A stretch of 64,000 bases of DNA, taken from positions 26,139 to 90,138 of the forward strand of contig JACKBK010000013.1 in NCBI GenBank assembly GCA_020634555.1, written 5' to 3'. Origin of the DNA: Caldilineae bacterium. Lineage in GTDB: Bacteria; Chloroflexota; Anaerolineae; JAAEKA01. The notes beneath the pieces are model-generated. The model was not told the origin of the DNA and ran no database searches. It saw only the letters and a list, made by a program, of their open reading frames with translations. Position numbers and translations under genes: made by a program. This document shows positions 10,375 to 18,225 of this stretch, one piece after another. Each line of letters begins with the position of its first letter. Within the stretch, counting starts at the first letter, position 1.

Positions 10375-13206
10375 ATGAAAATCAAGAGTCTTATCTACCT
10401 GGCAGCCATCGCGGTTGTCATTCTCGCGTCCGGCGGCATAGCAACCACAACACAGGCTGACGTCCAGCCGCTGGATGTTCCGCCGGGAGCGCAGCCGGGC
10501 TTCTACATCGCCGGCAGCCAGAACCTGAATCCGGCCCAGTTCAACAACGCCGGCGACCTGCAGTTCTTCTGGTGGCGGGTACTGAACCCCGATCCCGGCG
10601 TCTTCAACTGGTCCTCCATCGACAACTACCTGGCCCAACACGCGGTCAACGGCAAGAAGGTGGGCATCTCCATCGTCACTGCTGAGGGCCGAAGCGGCAA
10701 CGGCGGCCTGCCCTCGCCTGGCTTTGTGCGCGGCAATCCGGCGGTCTGGTACAACGGCGTGACTACCGACCAGATCTACGGCGGCGGCTTCGAGAACGGT
10801 CTGGCGGATTGGGTCACTTCGGGGCCGGTGACGACAGTCAACAACCCGGTGTTTGCCGGCAGCCTGGCGGCCAAGATGGGCGGCAACACTGGCTCGACCG
10901 CGCTGCTGCGCCAGTATACCTTCCGTATTCCCGCTTATTTGAGCAATGCGAGCATCAGCTATTGGTGGCGCATGGAAACGTCGGAAGCGTCCGGCAGCGC
11001 CGCCGACACCTGGCGCGTCGAGCTGCTGGAGAACGGCAACGTCATCAGCACCATCCAGACCAACAACAGCGCCGGTGTGCGCGACACGTGGCAGCAGCAT
11101 ACCCTGGATCTGACGCCTTATGAAAACCGCTGGGTTGAACTGCGCTTCACACTCAACAACAACGGCAGCGCGCCCACCAGCCTGTTCGTGGACAACGTGG
11201 CGGTCAACGTCACGCCGCGTATGTTGAAGTTCTGGGCGCCTGAGTACCAGCAGCCCTATCAGACCTTTGTCGAGGCTCTGGCCACCCGCTACAAGAACGA
11301 CAGCCGCGTCGAGTTCATCGGTATCGGTACCGGCATCTGGGGCGAGACGCGCGCCACTGACGAGGTGGACGATCCCGCATCGCAGGCCGCCGGCCTGAAC
11401 TCCGACCTCTGGATCAGCACCGTCAACACCATCACCGATATGTACATCTCGGCGTTTAGCCAGGGCGGGTCGCTTACCAAAAGCGTGCTCCTGCAGATGG
11501 CGCCTTTCCAGTTCGTGCCTCGCGAGCGCAAGGAGTTCTCGATCTATGCTGCCGAACGCGGCGTTGGCCTGTCGCTCAACGGGCTCTTTGCCGACACCAA
11601 CGTAGCGCTGGCCTGCGACCGCCCCGGCGTCGATTACAACTGCGCCGGCTCCTACGACCAGATCGTACTCTACAACAACCAGGTGCCTATCGGGTTTGAG
11701 ACCTACGGCTACATGCTGCCCACCCAAACCGAGTTTCTATGGGGCCTGCTGAACGGCATGGACAAGAAGGCCGACTACATTCGCATGTCCTCCTTCGGCG
11801 AGCTGCTGGTGCTGCCGGGTGGGGCGCCCAACACCGCCTACACCGACCTGATGGACTGGGCGAACCAGTGGATCGGCAAGGACCTGACCGACACGCCGTC
11901 GGTTTGGGTCGCCATGCGCGAACACCGCAATCCGCTCCGCTACGGTGACACCGGCGATGTCGAGTACACCAGCGAGTACCCGCAACTGGGCAACTACCAG
12001 TTCTGGCTCTACCAGCGGGACGATGCGCCCAACGCACGCACCGTGCCGGAGACCAACCAGGCTACCGAAGGAGGCCAGCCTGTTGGATTGGGTCTCTGCC
12101 CGGCCGGGGCAGCCGGCCCGCCTGGCTATCCCTGCTTTGCCAATGCACACAATCCGGCTTTGCCCGACAGCGCGCCTGAAGCGTGGGTCATCCGGCGCAC
12201 CGACCAGGCTAGCAACAATCCGTTGATGGCCTTTTCCATCGACGACGGCTACATCTATGGTCTGAACAACCAGGTCGAGATCGACGTTACCTATTGGAAC
12301 AGCGGCACGGACCGCTGGACGCTGAAGTATCTGGACAGCTCGGGCGTCGAGCAGGTTGCAATTCCCAGCGGCGGCAGCGACCCTTGGGTGCAGAAGACCA
12401 ACACCGGCGCGTTTGCTACGGCCAGCTTCGTGCTCAGCGACACCCAGTTCTCCAACGGCATGGCCGGCGGTGTGGACTTCGTGCTGGACAGCCGCAGCGA
12501 CACCGGCGCCAACGACGGCAACGAGTGGGTCCACTTCGTCGAGGTGAAGAAGTTGGGCGGCCCCGATCCGCTGCCGACGCCCACTGGCACAGCGACGGCA
12601 ACACCGACCAACGGGCCGACCCGCACGCCGACGCCCACCTGGACGCCGTCACAAACGCCGACGGCTACCTCCACGGCAACGCAACTGGCGACCGCGACGG
12701 CAACGGCCACCAATACACCTACGTCGACTCCTACAGCCACGCACACGCCGACTCGCACACCCACCGCGACCGCGACAGCAACGCATACCGCGTCACCCAC
12801 GGCCACACCAACCCACACTGCAACGCCGACCCGCACGCCCACAGCCACTCCGACCGCGACCTTGTCGCCCTACGGCGCGCTGCAAGGGATCGTGTTCCAC
12901 GACGTGGATGCTGATGGGGTGTACACCCTGGGGATCGACCAGGCGCTGCCTAACGGGCGCGTCGAGCTGCGCAATTCCGCCGGCACGTTGATCGGTCTGC
13001 AGGTGACGACTAACAACGGTCGCTACCTCTTCGACTTCCTGGCGCCCAATGCAACCTATCGGGTTACAGAGTATGCGCCGGCTGGCTATGCAGCAGCGCC
13101 CAACAACGACGAGAGCTACTTGGTAACAGCGGGCTATCCGGTGACAGTGGACTTTGCCCACCGGCCGTTGCGGTCGATATTCCTGCCGTTGGTCAGCAGG
13201 GAATAG
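10375..13206 (+). CDS. large secreted glycoside-hydrolase-like surface protein (paralog B)
   Basis: 943 residues from MKIKSLIYLAAIAVVILASGG, a signal peptide; GAGGTG lies 9 bases upstream. The architecture matches the gene at 6290: GFYIAGSQNLNPAQFNNAGDL barrel start, inserted CBM-like jelly roll (GGGFENGLADWV to SLFVDNVAV), the rest of the barrel with E324 (GIWGE) and E442 (FETYGYM) as candidate catalytic acids at nearly identical spacing, a beta domain (NDGNEWVHFVEVKK), a longer Thr/Pro linker, an SdrD_B-like domain (LQGIVFHDVDADGVYTLG) and the end RSIFLPLVSRE. The two genes are an old duplication separated by the sugar transferase. Catalysis is plausible but unproven. Confidence 0.7.
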   Translation: MKIKSLIYLAAIAVVILASGGIATTTQADVQPLDVPPGAQPGFYIAGSQNLNPAQFNNAGDLQFFWWRVLNPDPGVFNWSSIDNYLAQHAVNGKKVGISIVTAEGRSGNGGLPSPGFVRGNPAVWYNGVTTDQIYGGGFENGLADWVTSGPVTTVNNPVFAGSLAAKMGGNTGSTALLRQYTFRIPAYLSNASISYWWRMETSEASGSAADTWRVELLENGNVISTIQTNNSAGVRDTWQQHTLDLTPYENRWVELRFTLNNNGSAPTSLFVDNVAVNVTPRMLKFWAPEYQQPYQTFVEALATRYKNDSRVEFIGIGTGIWGETRATDEVDDPASQAAGLNSDLWISTVNTITDMYISAFSQGGSLTKSVLLQMAPFQFVPRERKEFSIYAAERGVGLSLNGLFADTNVALACDRPGVDYNCAGSYDQIVLYNNQVPIGFETYGYMLPTQTEFLWGLLNGMDKKADYIRMSSFGELLVLPGGAPNTAYTDLMDWANQWIGKDLTDTPSVWVAMREHRNPLRYGDTGDVEYTSEYPQLGNYQFWLYQRDDAPNARTVPETNQATEGGQPVGLGLCPAGAAGPPGYPCFANAHNPALPDSAPEAWVIRRTDQASNNPLMAFSIDDGYIYGLNNQVEIDVTYWNSGTDRWTLKYLDSSGVEQVAIPSGGSDPWVQKTNTGAFATASFVLSDTQFSNGMAGGVDFVLDSRSDTGANDGNEWVHFVEVKKLGGPDPLPTPTGTATATPTNGPTRTPTPTWTPSQTPTATSTATQLATATATATNTPTSTPTATHTPTRTPTATATATHTASPTATPTHTATPTRTPTATPTATLSPYGALQGIVFHDVDADGVYTLGIDQALPNGRVELRNSAGTLIGLQVTTNNGRYLFDFLAPNATYRVTEYAPAGYAAAPNNDESYLVTAGYPVTVDFAHRPLRSIFLPLVSRE

Positions 13207-13242
13207 CAGACGGCACCGTTCGGCTGGCATGAATCATCTCGA

Positions 13243-13290
13243 AATTCCGGGGCTGTGGTTTGGTCTGAGACCTGCCACAGCCCCGGAATT
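13243..13290 (+). terminator. perfect 16-bp inverted repeat after paralog B
   Basis: AATTCCGGGGCTGTGG pairs with CCACAGCCCCGGAATT around a 16-base loop, 37 bases after the stop. It is a likely factor-independent or structural terminator, although no T-run follows. Confidence 0.65.
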
Positions 13291-13432
13291 ATGGTGAAGA
13301 GACGCGAAATCAGCGTTGGCAATTCATCAGCTCACTGCACACAACACCATGGCAATACAGTCTTAACAGCAAACCTGATAGGTTTTGGTAGTAGCGTCCG
13401 GCTATAGTTTGCATCGTAACAAGTAGCAGTTC

Positions 13433-13482
13433 GCAAGCGAAACGCACCTGCTCGCAACCAACGGCAGGTGCGTTTCGCTTGC
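13433..13482 (+). promoter_or_regulatory. perfect 19-bp inverted repeat just upstream of mvaA
   Basis: GCAAGCGAAACGCACCTGC pairs with its exact complement (13464-13482) around a 12-base loop. It ends 36 bases before the mvaA ATG. It could be a terminator for upstream read-through or a leader hairpin that controls the mevalonate genes. Confidence 0.6.
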
Positions 13483-13518
13483 CGGAAATAAAAACCGTGT
13501 GTAGTTCTGAGCAATTCC

Positions 13519-14814
13519 ATGAGTGACCATAAATCATCACGCCTGAGCGGTTTCTATGCCAAACCGCTCAGAGAGCGGCTGGCAGTCGTGAGCGAATGGG
13601 CGGACCTGGACGAGCAGGAAACCCGCGCGTTGTTCGATGGTCTTACGCTCGAACAGGCTGACCACATGGTCGAAAACGCTGTTGGACTGTTCGCGCTGCC
13701 CTTGGGGATCGGCGTCAACCTGTTGATCAACGGGCGGGACTACCTGGCGCCGATGGTGGTGGAAGAGCCGTCGGTGATCGCCGCGGTAGGCAACGCAGCG
13801 CGACTGGCGCGTGCCGGCGGCGGTTTCCAGGCAGGTAGCACCACCTCTGTGATGATCGGACAGGTTCAACTGCTGGACGTGCCAGACCTGGCAGCCGCCG
13901 CAACTGCTGTGACAGACGCGGCGGCCGCGCTGGGTGAACGGATCGATACACTGCTGTCGTCAATGGCTGCACGCGGCGGCGGCTTTCGCGGCGTTGAGGT
14001 CCGACCGTTGCCTCACACGCCGGCCGGCCCGATGTTGATCGTACATTTGCTGATCGATTGCGTCGACGCGATGGGCGCCAACGTGGTCAACACCGCGGCC
14101 GAGGCCGCTGCGCCGCTGCTGGAAACGCTCACGGGAGGGCGAGCGAATCTGCGCATCCTCAGCAATCTGACCGACCGCCGCCGGGCCTGGGCGACCTGCA
14201 CGATTCCCGTGAGCGCTTTTACGACCGGCGCTGTGAGCGGCCATACTGTGGCAAAAGGGATCGCCGAGGCCAACGCGTTTGCGTGGGCGGACCCGTATCG
14301 TGCTGCAACGCACAACAAGGGTATAATGAACGGCATCGATCCCATCGCGGTCGCGACGGGCAACGACTGGCGAGCCATTGAGGCCGGCGCGCACGCTTAT
14401 GCCGCGCGCGACGGCCAATACCGGTCGCTGACTGACTGGCGGCTGGTGGACGGCGAGGCTGCCCTTTTCGGGCGCATCGAACTGCCCCTCGCGGTCGGCA
14501 TCGTCGGCGGCGCGACCCGGGTGCATCCCACCGCTCAGACCGCGCTCAAGATTCTGGGCGTCGCCACGGCCCGCGAGCTGGCCGAGGTGATGGCGGCCGT
14601 TGGACTGGCGCAGAATCTGGGCGCGCTGCGGGCGCTGGCCGCCGAGGGCATCCAGCGCGGCCACATGGCGCTGCACGCCCGCCAGGCTGCCCTGGCAGCC
14701 GGTGTGCCACCTGATCAAGTCGAGCACGTTGCGGCCCTGGTGGTTGCAGAAAAGAACGTAAAAGCATCGCGGGCCGCCGAGATCTGGGCGGCGCTGCGAG
14801 GAGAATCGCAATGA
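13519..14814 (+). CDS. mvaA: hydroxymethylglutaryl-CoA reductase, class II
   Basis: 431 residues, a normal class II length. Catalytic features visible: the ENxxG Glu (MVENAVGLFALPLGIGVN), the substrate loop MVVEEPSVIAA, DAMGAN with the catalytic Asp, the Lys of THNKGIMNG, and the C-terminal His in GHMALHAR. It interconverts HMG-CoA and mevalonate with NAD(P)H in the cytosol. Class II enzymes can run in the degradative direction in some pseudomonads, but the neighbouring HMG-CoA synthase and thiolase indicate biosynthesis of mevalonate for isoprenoids. The stop codon overlaps the next start (ATGA), so the two are translationally coupled. Confidence 0.95.
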   Translation: MSDHKSSRLSGFYAKPLRERLAVVSEWADLDEQETRALFDGLTLEQADHMVENAVGLFALPLGIGVNLLINGRDYLAPMVVEEPSVIAAVGNAARLARAGGGFQAGSTTSVMIGQVQLLDVPDLAAAATAVTDAAAALGERIDTLLSSMAARGGGFRGVEVRPLPHTPAGPMLIVHLLIDCVDAMGANVVNTAAEAAAPLLETLTGGRANLRILSNLTDRRRAWATCTIPVSAFTTGAVSGHTVAKGIAEANAFAWADPYRAATHNKGIMNGIDPIAVATGNDWRAIEAGAHAYAARDGQYRSLTDWRLVDGEAALFGRIELPLAVGIVGGATRVHPTAQTALKILGVATARELAEVMAAVGLAQNLGALRALAAEGIQRGHMALHARQAALAAGVPPDQVEHVAALVVAEKNVKASRAAEIWAALRGESQ

Positions 14815-15884
14815 GTTTGGAAAACGGAATCTCTTTGATGAAGCCGCTACGGCCGGTCGGCATTGTCGGTTACGGGGCGTATGTGCCGCGTTACCGGCTG
14901 CCGGCAAGCGAGGTTGCACGGGTCTGGAGTGGTCGTGACGCCGAGCTGCCCATCGTCGAGAAGGCGGTGGCCGGCCTGGATGAGGACACGGCCACCATGT
15001 CTATCGAAGCCGCACGCAACGCGCTGGCGCGCGCCGGCGTCGATCCGAAACGCATCCGCGCGGTGTGGGTCGGCAGCGAGTCGCATCCCTATGCAGTCAA
15101 ACCGACCTCAACCATTGTAGCCGAGGCGCTGGACATCGTGCCGTTGACGCAGGCCGCCGATTGGGAGTTCGCCTGCAAGGCGGGCACGGAGGCTATGCAG
15201 GCTGCCATTGCGTTTGTCGGTTCTGGCATGGCCGACTATGCGTTGAGCATCGGCATGGACACGGCGCAAGGCCGTCCGGGCGACGCGCTGGAGTACACTG
15301 CCGCGGCGGGCGGCGCTGCCATGTTGTTGGGTCCGGCTGAGCAAAGCCTGGCGCTGATCGAGGCGTCGCTCTCCTACGTGACCGATACGCCTGATTTCTG
15401 GCGACGGGCGCACGCCCACTATCCCAGCCACGGCCAGCGTTTCACCGGAGAACCGGCCTATTTCCACCACGTCATCAGCGCTGCTGAGATGATGCTGGAG
15501 GGCATGGGGCGCACTGCCGCCGACTATCGCTACGCAGTGCTGCACCAGCCGAACAGCAAGTTTCCACAGCGGGCGGCAAAGCAGCTCGGCTTTCGCAAGG
15601 AACAGATTGAAACCGGCCTGCTGGCGCCTATCATCGGCAACACCTATGCCGGTTCGTCGTTGATCGGTCTGACCGCCGTTCTGGACGAGGCGCAGCCAGG
15701 CGACCGCGTGTTGGTGGTTTCTTTTGGCTCCGGTGCGGGCAGCGATGCCTTTTCGCTGGAAATCACAGGCGCCATCACTACGGCTCAACGGCAAGCCCTG
15801 ACCACCAAAGAATACATCGAGCGACGCTCCGAGATCGACTACGCGACCTACGCCCGTTACCGCGGCAAGATGTTGATGAAGTAG
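14811..15884 (+). CDS. hydroxymethylglutaryl-CoA synthase, archaeal type
   Basis: 357 residues. The start at 14811 overlaps the mvaA stop and has AGGAG 7 bases upstream; a later ATG at 14838 is less supported. The sequence (VGIVGYGAYVPRYRLP..., GLDEDTATMSIEAARNAL, EFACKAGTEAMQAAI with C122, and VLHQPNSKFPQ with H245) follows the archaeal HMG-CoA synthase family and not the longer bacterial/eukaryotic MvaS. It condenses acetyl-CoA with acetoacetyl-CoA. In archaea this enzyme forms a complex with a thiolase bridged by a DUF35 protein; both partners are encoded next in this locus. Confidence 0.9.
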   Translation: MSLENGISLMKPLRPVGIVGYGAYVPRYRLPASEVARVWSGRDAELPIVEKAVAGLDEDTATMSIEAARNALARAGVDPKRIRAVWVGSESHPYAVKPTSTIVAEALDIVPLTQAADWEFACKAGTEAMQAAIAFVGSGMADYALSIGMDTAQGRPGDALEYTAAAGGAAMLLGPAEQSLALIEASLSYVTDTPDFWRRAHAHYPSHGQRFTGEPAYFHHVISAAEMMLEGMGRTAADYRYAVLHQPNSKFPQRAAKQLGFRKEQIETGLLAPIIGNTYAGSSLIGLTAVLDEAQPGDRVLVVSFGSGAGSDAFSLEITGAITTAQRQALTTKEYIERRSEIDYATYARYRGKMLMK

Positions 15885-15891
15885 GTAGGGC

Positions 15892-15976
15892 GGGAAGGAA
15901 ACAAGGGAAAACAGGGAAACAGGGAAACGCAGTCACGCTTTCCCCATTTCCGCCATTTTCCCTCATTTCCCTTCCC
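15892..15976. repeat. inverted purine/pyrimidine tandem array (unit about 8)
   Basis: The left side has repeated AGGGAAAC-type units (15892-15928). The right side (15939-15976) is a pyrimidine counterpart made of ATTTCCC-type units, giving a long imperfect hairpin between the HMG-CoA synthase and thiolase genes. Architecture as in the arrays at 49294 and 61218. Confidence 0.65.
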
Positions 15977-16010
15977 CCTCCCTCCTCCCGCACATTCCCA
16001 GGAACAAACC

Positions 16011-17171
16011 ATGAGACCTGTATACATTGTTGGAATTGGACAGACGCCGGTGGGCGAACAGTGGGAGCGGTCGTTGCGCCATATCGCACACGACGCGGTG
16101 ATTCCCGCGCTGCGTGATGCCGGTGTGGAGCAGGTCGACGCGCTCTATGTCGGCAACATGCTGTCCGGTGAGCTGGTGGGCCAGGAGCACGTCGGCGCGC
16201 TGGTGGCCGACTTCGTCGGGCTGCGCGGCGTTGAGGCTTACAAGATCGAGGCGGCTTGCGGCTCCGGCGGCGCGGCCATGCGCACCGGGGTCATGGCAGT
16301 GGCCGGCGGGCTGCACGACGTGGTTGTCGTGGCCGGCGTCGAAAAAATGACCGACACGATTGGCAAGGACACTACGGCCGGGCTGGCCATGGCCGCCGAC
16401 CAGGAGTTCGAGGCGGCCGAGGGCGTCTCGTTTGTGGCGCTCAACGCACTGCTGATGCGCCGCTACATGTACGAGTTCGATGTGCCGCACAGTGCGTTCG
16501 GCCATTTTGCGGTCAACGCACACCACAACGCGACCGGCAATCCCAACGCCATGTTCCCCAAAGCCATCACGCTGGACACCTACCGCAAGGCGACGATGAT
16601 CTCCGACCCCATCAACCTGATGGACAGCTCGCCGATCTGTGATGGCGCAGCGGCGGTGGTGCTGGCGTCGGAGGAGGTAGCGCGGACGATGCACAACGGC
16701 CGCCGGCCGATCCGCATCGCCGCTTCCACCGTCGCCACCGACAGCCTGGCGGTCCACGACCGCCGCGACCCCATGCAACTGGAGGCAGCCTGGATCAGCA
16801 GCCGCAAGGCCTATCAGCAGGCCGGTGTCACCCTTGACGACATCGACCTGTTCGAACTGCACGACGCGTTCACCATCATGGCGGCGCTGTCGCTGGAAGC
16901 CTGTGGCTATGCCGAACGCGGCCGCGGTGTGCGGCTGGCCGAGGAGGGCGAGATCACCATCGAGGGCCGGGTGCCCGTGGCCACCATGGGCGGTCTGAAA
17001 GCCAGGGGCCATCCCGTCGGCGCAACCGGAGTCTACCAGATCGTCGAGGCTACCTTGCAGTTGCAGGGGCTGGCCGGCCGTAACCAGGTGCGCGACGCCA
17101 ACATTGCCATGACACAAAACATCGGCGGCAGCGGCGCGACGGTGGCCACCCATATTTTAGTTGGGGAATGA
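16011..17171 (+). CDS. acetyl-CoA acetyltransferase (archaeal/SCP-x-type thiolase)
   Basis: 386 residues. The nucleophile Cys83 is in EAACGSGGAAM, the HDAF motif is in LFELHDAFTIMA, and the C-terminal GGLKARGHPVGATG carries the catalytic His. The His-Asp-Ala-Phe form rather than NEAF places it in the SCP-x/archaeal thiolase group. It makes acetoacetyl-CoA from two acetyl-CoA; in archaea this unfavourable step is pulled by direct transfer to HMG-CoA synthase. The gap of about 125 bases to the upstream gene holds a hairpin-forming tandem array. Confidence 0.9.
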   Translation: MRPVYIVGIGQTPVGEQWERSLRHIAHDAVIPALRDAGVEQVDALYVGNMLSGELVGQEHVGALVADFVGLRGVEAYKIEAACGSGGAAMRTGVMAVAGGLHDVVVVAGVEKMTDTIGKDTTAGLAMAADQEFEAAEGVSFVALNALLMRRYMYEFDVPHSAFGHFAVNAHHNATGNPNAMFPKAITLDTYRKATMISDPINLMDSSPICDGAAAVVLASEEVARTMHNGRRPIRIAASTVATDSLAVHDRRDPMQLEAAWISSRKAYQQAGVTLDDIDLFELHDAFTIMAALSLEACGYAERGRGVRLAEEGEITIEGRVPVATMGGLKARGHPVGATGVYQIVEATLQLQGLAGRNQVRDANIAMTQNIGGSGATVATHILVGE

Positions 17172-17370
17172 GTCGGCGCCAGCGGCGGCAAATACCCTCA
17201 AAAACACTGTCAAAACCTATCAGACCGCCTGTCCGGCCGGGTTTCGTAGCCGGTTTGACAGCTTTTGACATGAGAAGCATGGTACAATCTCCGCTGTGGC
17301 CAAAGCCGCGCGGCTGGTCGCAAAACAAGTCAATCCAGGTCTGCGGACCTGGTAAGGAGAAAAGCAAACA

Positions 17371-17784
17371 ATGTCAGTAGCCCGAACCTGGAGAACCCGC
17401 CGCCAACGTTACAGCCTGGTTGGCGAGCGCTGCGAATATTGCCACAACGCGATCTTTCCGCCGCGGGACGTTTGCCCGCACTGCGCCGAGCCTGCCCAAA
17501 AGGAATACACCATGAGCGGCCGCGGCACTGTCTACTCATACACTACCGTCTTTGACCCGCCGGCCGGCTTTGAAGCCTATGCACCCTACCCTGTGGCGCT
17601 GGTCAAGTTGGACGAAGGCCCGATGGTCACCGCACAGCTCACCGACCTCGATCCCGACGACGTGCGCATCGGAATGCCGGTGGAGATGGTCACCCGCAAG
17701 CTTAGCGAGCAGGGCGATGAAGGCGTGATCACTTACAGTTACAAGTTCCGCGAGCGGCTGGAGAGACAAGCGGTGGCCGCGTAG
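17371..17784 (+). CDS. DUF35 OB-fold/rubredoxin-like zinc-ribbon protein
   Basis: 137 residues. A rubredoxin-like zinc ribbon (Cys21, 24, 35, 38: CEYC...CPHC) is followed by an OB-fold (GRGTVYSYTTVFDPPAGFEAYAPYPVALVKL, then GMPVEMV). The family member next to archaeal thiolase and HMG-CoA synthase acts as a scaffold that joins them and shares a CoA-binding site. The start has AAGGAG (about 17354-17359) upstream. It completes the acetyl-CoA to HMG-CoA module. Its own upstream gap of about 200 bases holds TTTGACA-like repeats. Confidence 0.9.
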   Translation: MSVARTWRTRRQRYSLVGERCEYCHNAIFPPRDVCPHCAEPAQKEYTMSGRGTVYSYTTVFDPPAGFEAYAPYPVALVKLDEGPMVTAQLTDLDPDDVRIGMPVEMVTRKLSEQGDEGVITYSYKFRERLERQAVAA

Positions 17785-17850
17785 CGCCGGGCCAATTCAC
17801 GGACTTACCGGGGGCTTGTCTGAACGCCCGCCGAATCTTTCACTGAGAAG

Positions 17851-17889
17851 AGGCTGCCAGGGATCTGCGGATCCTCGACAGCCTTTTTG
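17851..17889 (+). terminator. intrinsic terminator after the mevalonate genes
   Basis: AGGCTG...CAGCCT outer stem with an inner GGATC-TGCG-GATCC stem, followed by a TTTTT run (17884-17888). This is the clearest rho-independent terminator in the window; it closes the mvaA-DUF35 gene group. Confidence 0.85.
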
Positions 17890-17959
17890 ATTCTTTTGCC
17901 TGCCGAAGGCAAGGATCGACCAGATCGGCGATGCCGACTTGCGTGGACTTTAAGCGGCC

Positions 17960-18063
17960 GTAACTACTCACCGTCATTCCCGCGGCGGCGGGAATCCACT
18001 CTTCACTGGTGTGTCACTCCCGCCTCCGCGGGAGTGACACACCAGTGGGGACTGAATAGTTAC
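17960..18063. repeat. MITE-like palindromic element with short terminal inverted repeats
   Basis: The ends are GTAACTACTCA (17960-17970) and TGAATAGTTAC (18053-18063), complementary except for one base. Inside are ATTCCCGC...GCGGGAAT and a perfect 20-bp palindrome (18004-18023 / 18028-18047) with a 4-base loop. Related copies lie near 35664 and 46233. No transposase is encoded in it. Confidence 0.65.
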
Positions 18064-18091
18064 AAGTGGCCAACACAAAAATGCCATCCGC

Positions 18092-18120
18092 TTGTTTTGG
18101 ACGGCATACTCAGGTAGAAT
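18092..18120 (+). promoter_or_regulatory. candidate promoter of the VUT transporter gene
   Basis: TTGTTT (18092-18097), 17-base spacer, TAGAAT (18115-18120), about 105 bases before the proposed TTG start. Confidence 0.4.
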
Positions 18121-18225
18121 GGCTGCGTATTCAAGGACCTGCGCAACGGAATCTGGACGGCTCAGTAATAGCACTGGATTCTAGTCGGTCTCACTGTGGA
18201 CGTCACAGACAGTCGGAGGTATCAA

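Larger units (their letters stand above)
13207..13518. other. intergenic region with two long perfect hairpins
   Basis: No gene was seen. Apart from the two inverted repeats listed separately (13243-13290 and 13433-13482), the sequence between them is less GC-rich than its surroundings and may hold the mvaA promoter; I could not settle on one. Confidence 0.5.
17785..18225. other. intergenic region: terminator, MITE-like element and promoter, no gene
   Basis: In order: an intrinsic terminator (17851-17889), a palindromic element bounded by GTAACTACTCA/TGAATAGTTAC (17960-18063), and a promoter-like pair before the VUT gene (18092-18120). No open frame here looks coding. Confidence 0.6.

Noticed and set aside
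10309..11727. 472-codon open frame on the minus strand
   Set aside because: It is a shadow of the secreted paralog B in GC-rich DNA; no recognisable domain, and the plus-strand protein is clearly homologous to its neighbour.
17255..17288. TTGACA with TACAAT promoter for the DUF35 gene
   Set aside because: Two TTGACA boxes exist, but the spacers to TACAAT (17283-17288) are 22 and 12 bases, outside the usual range.
18064..18225. preQ1 riboswitch before the VUT transporter
   Set aside because: No preQ1-I or preQ1-II consensus core could be found in this leader.
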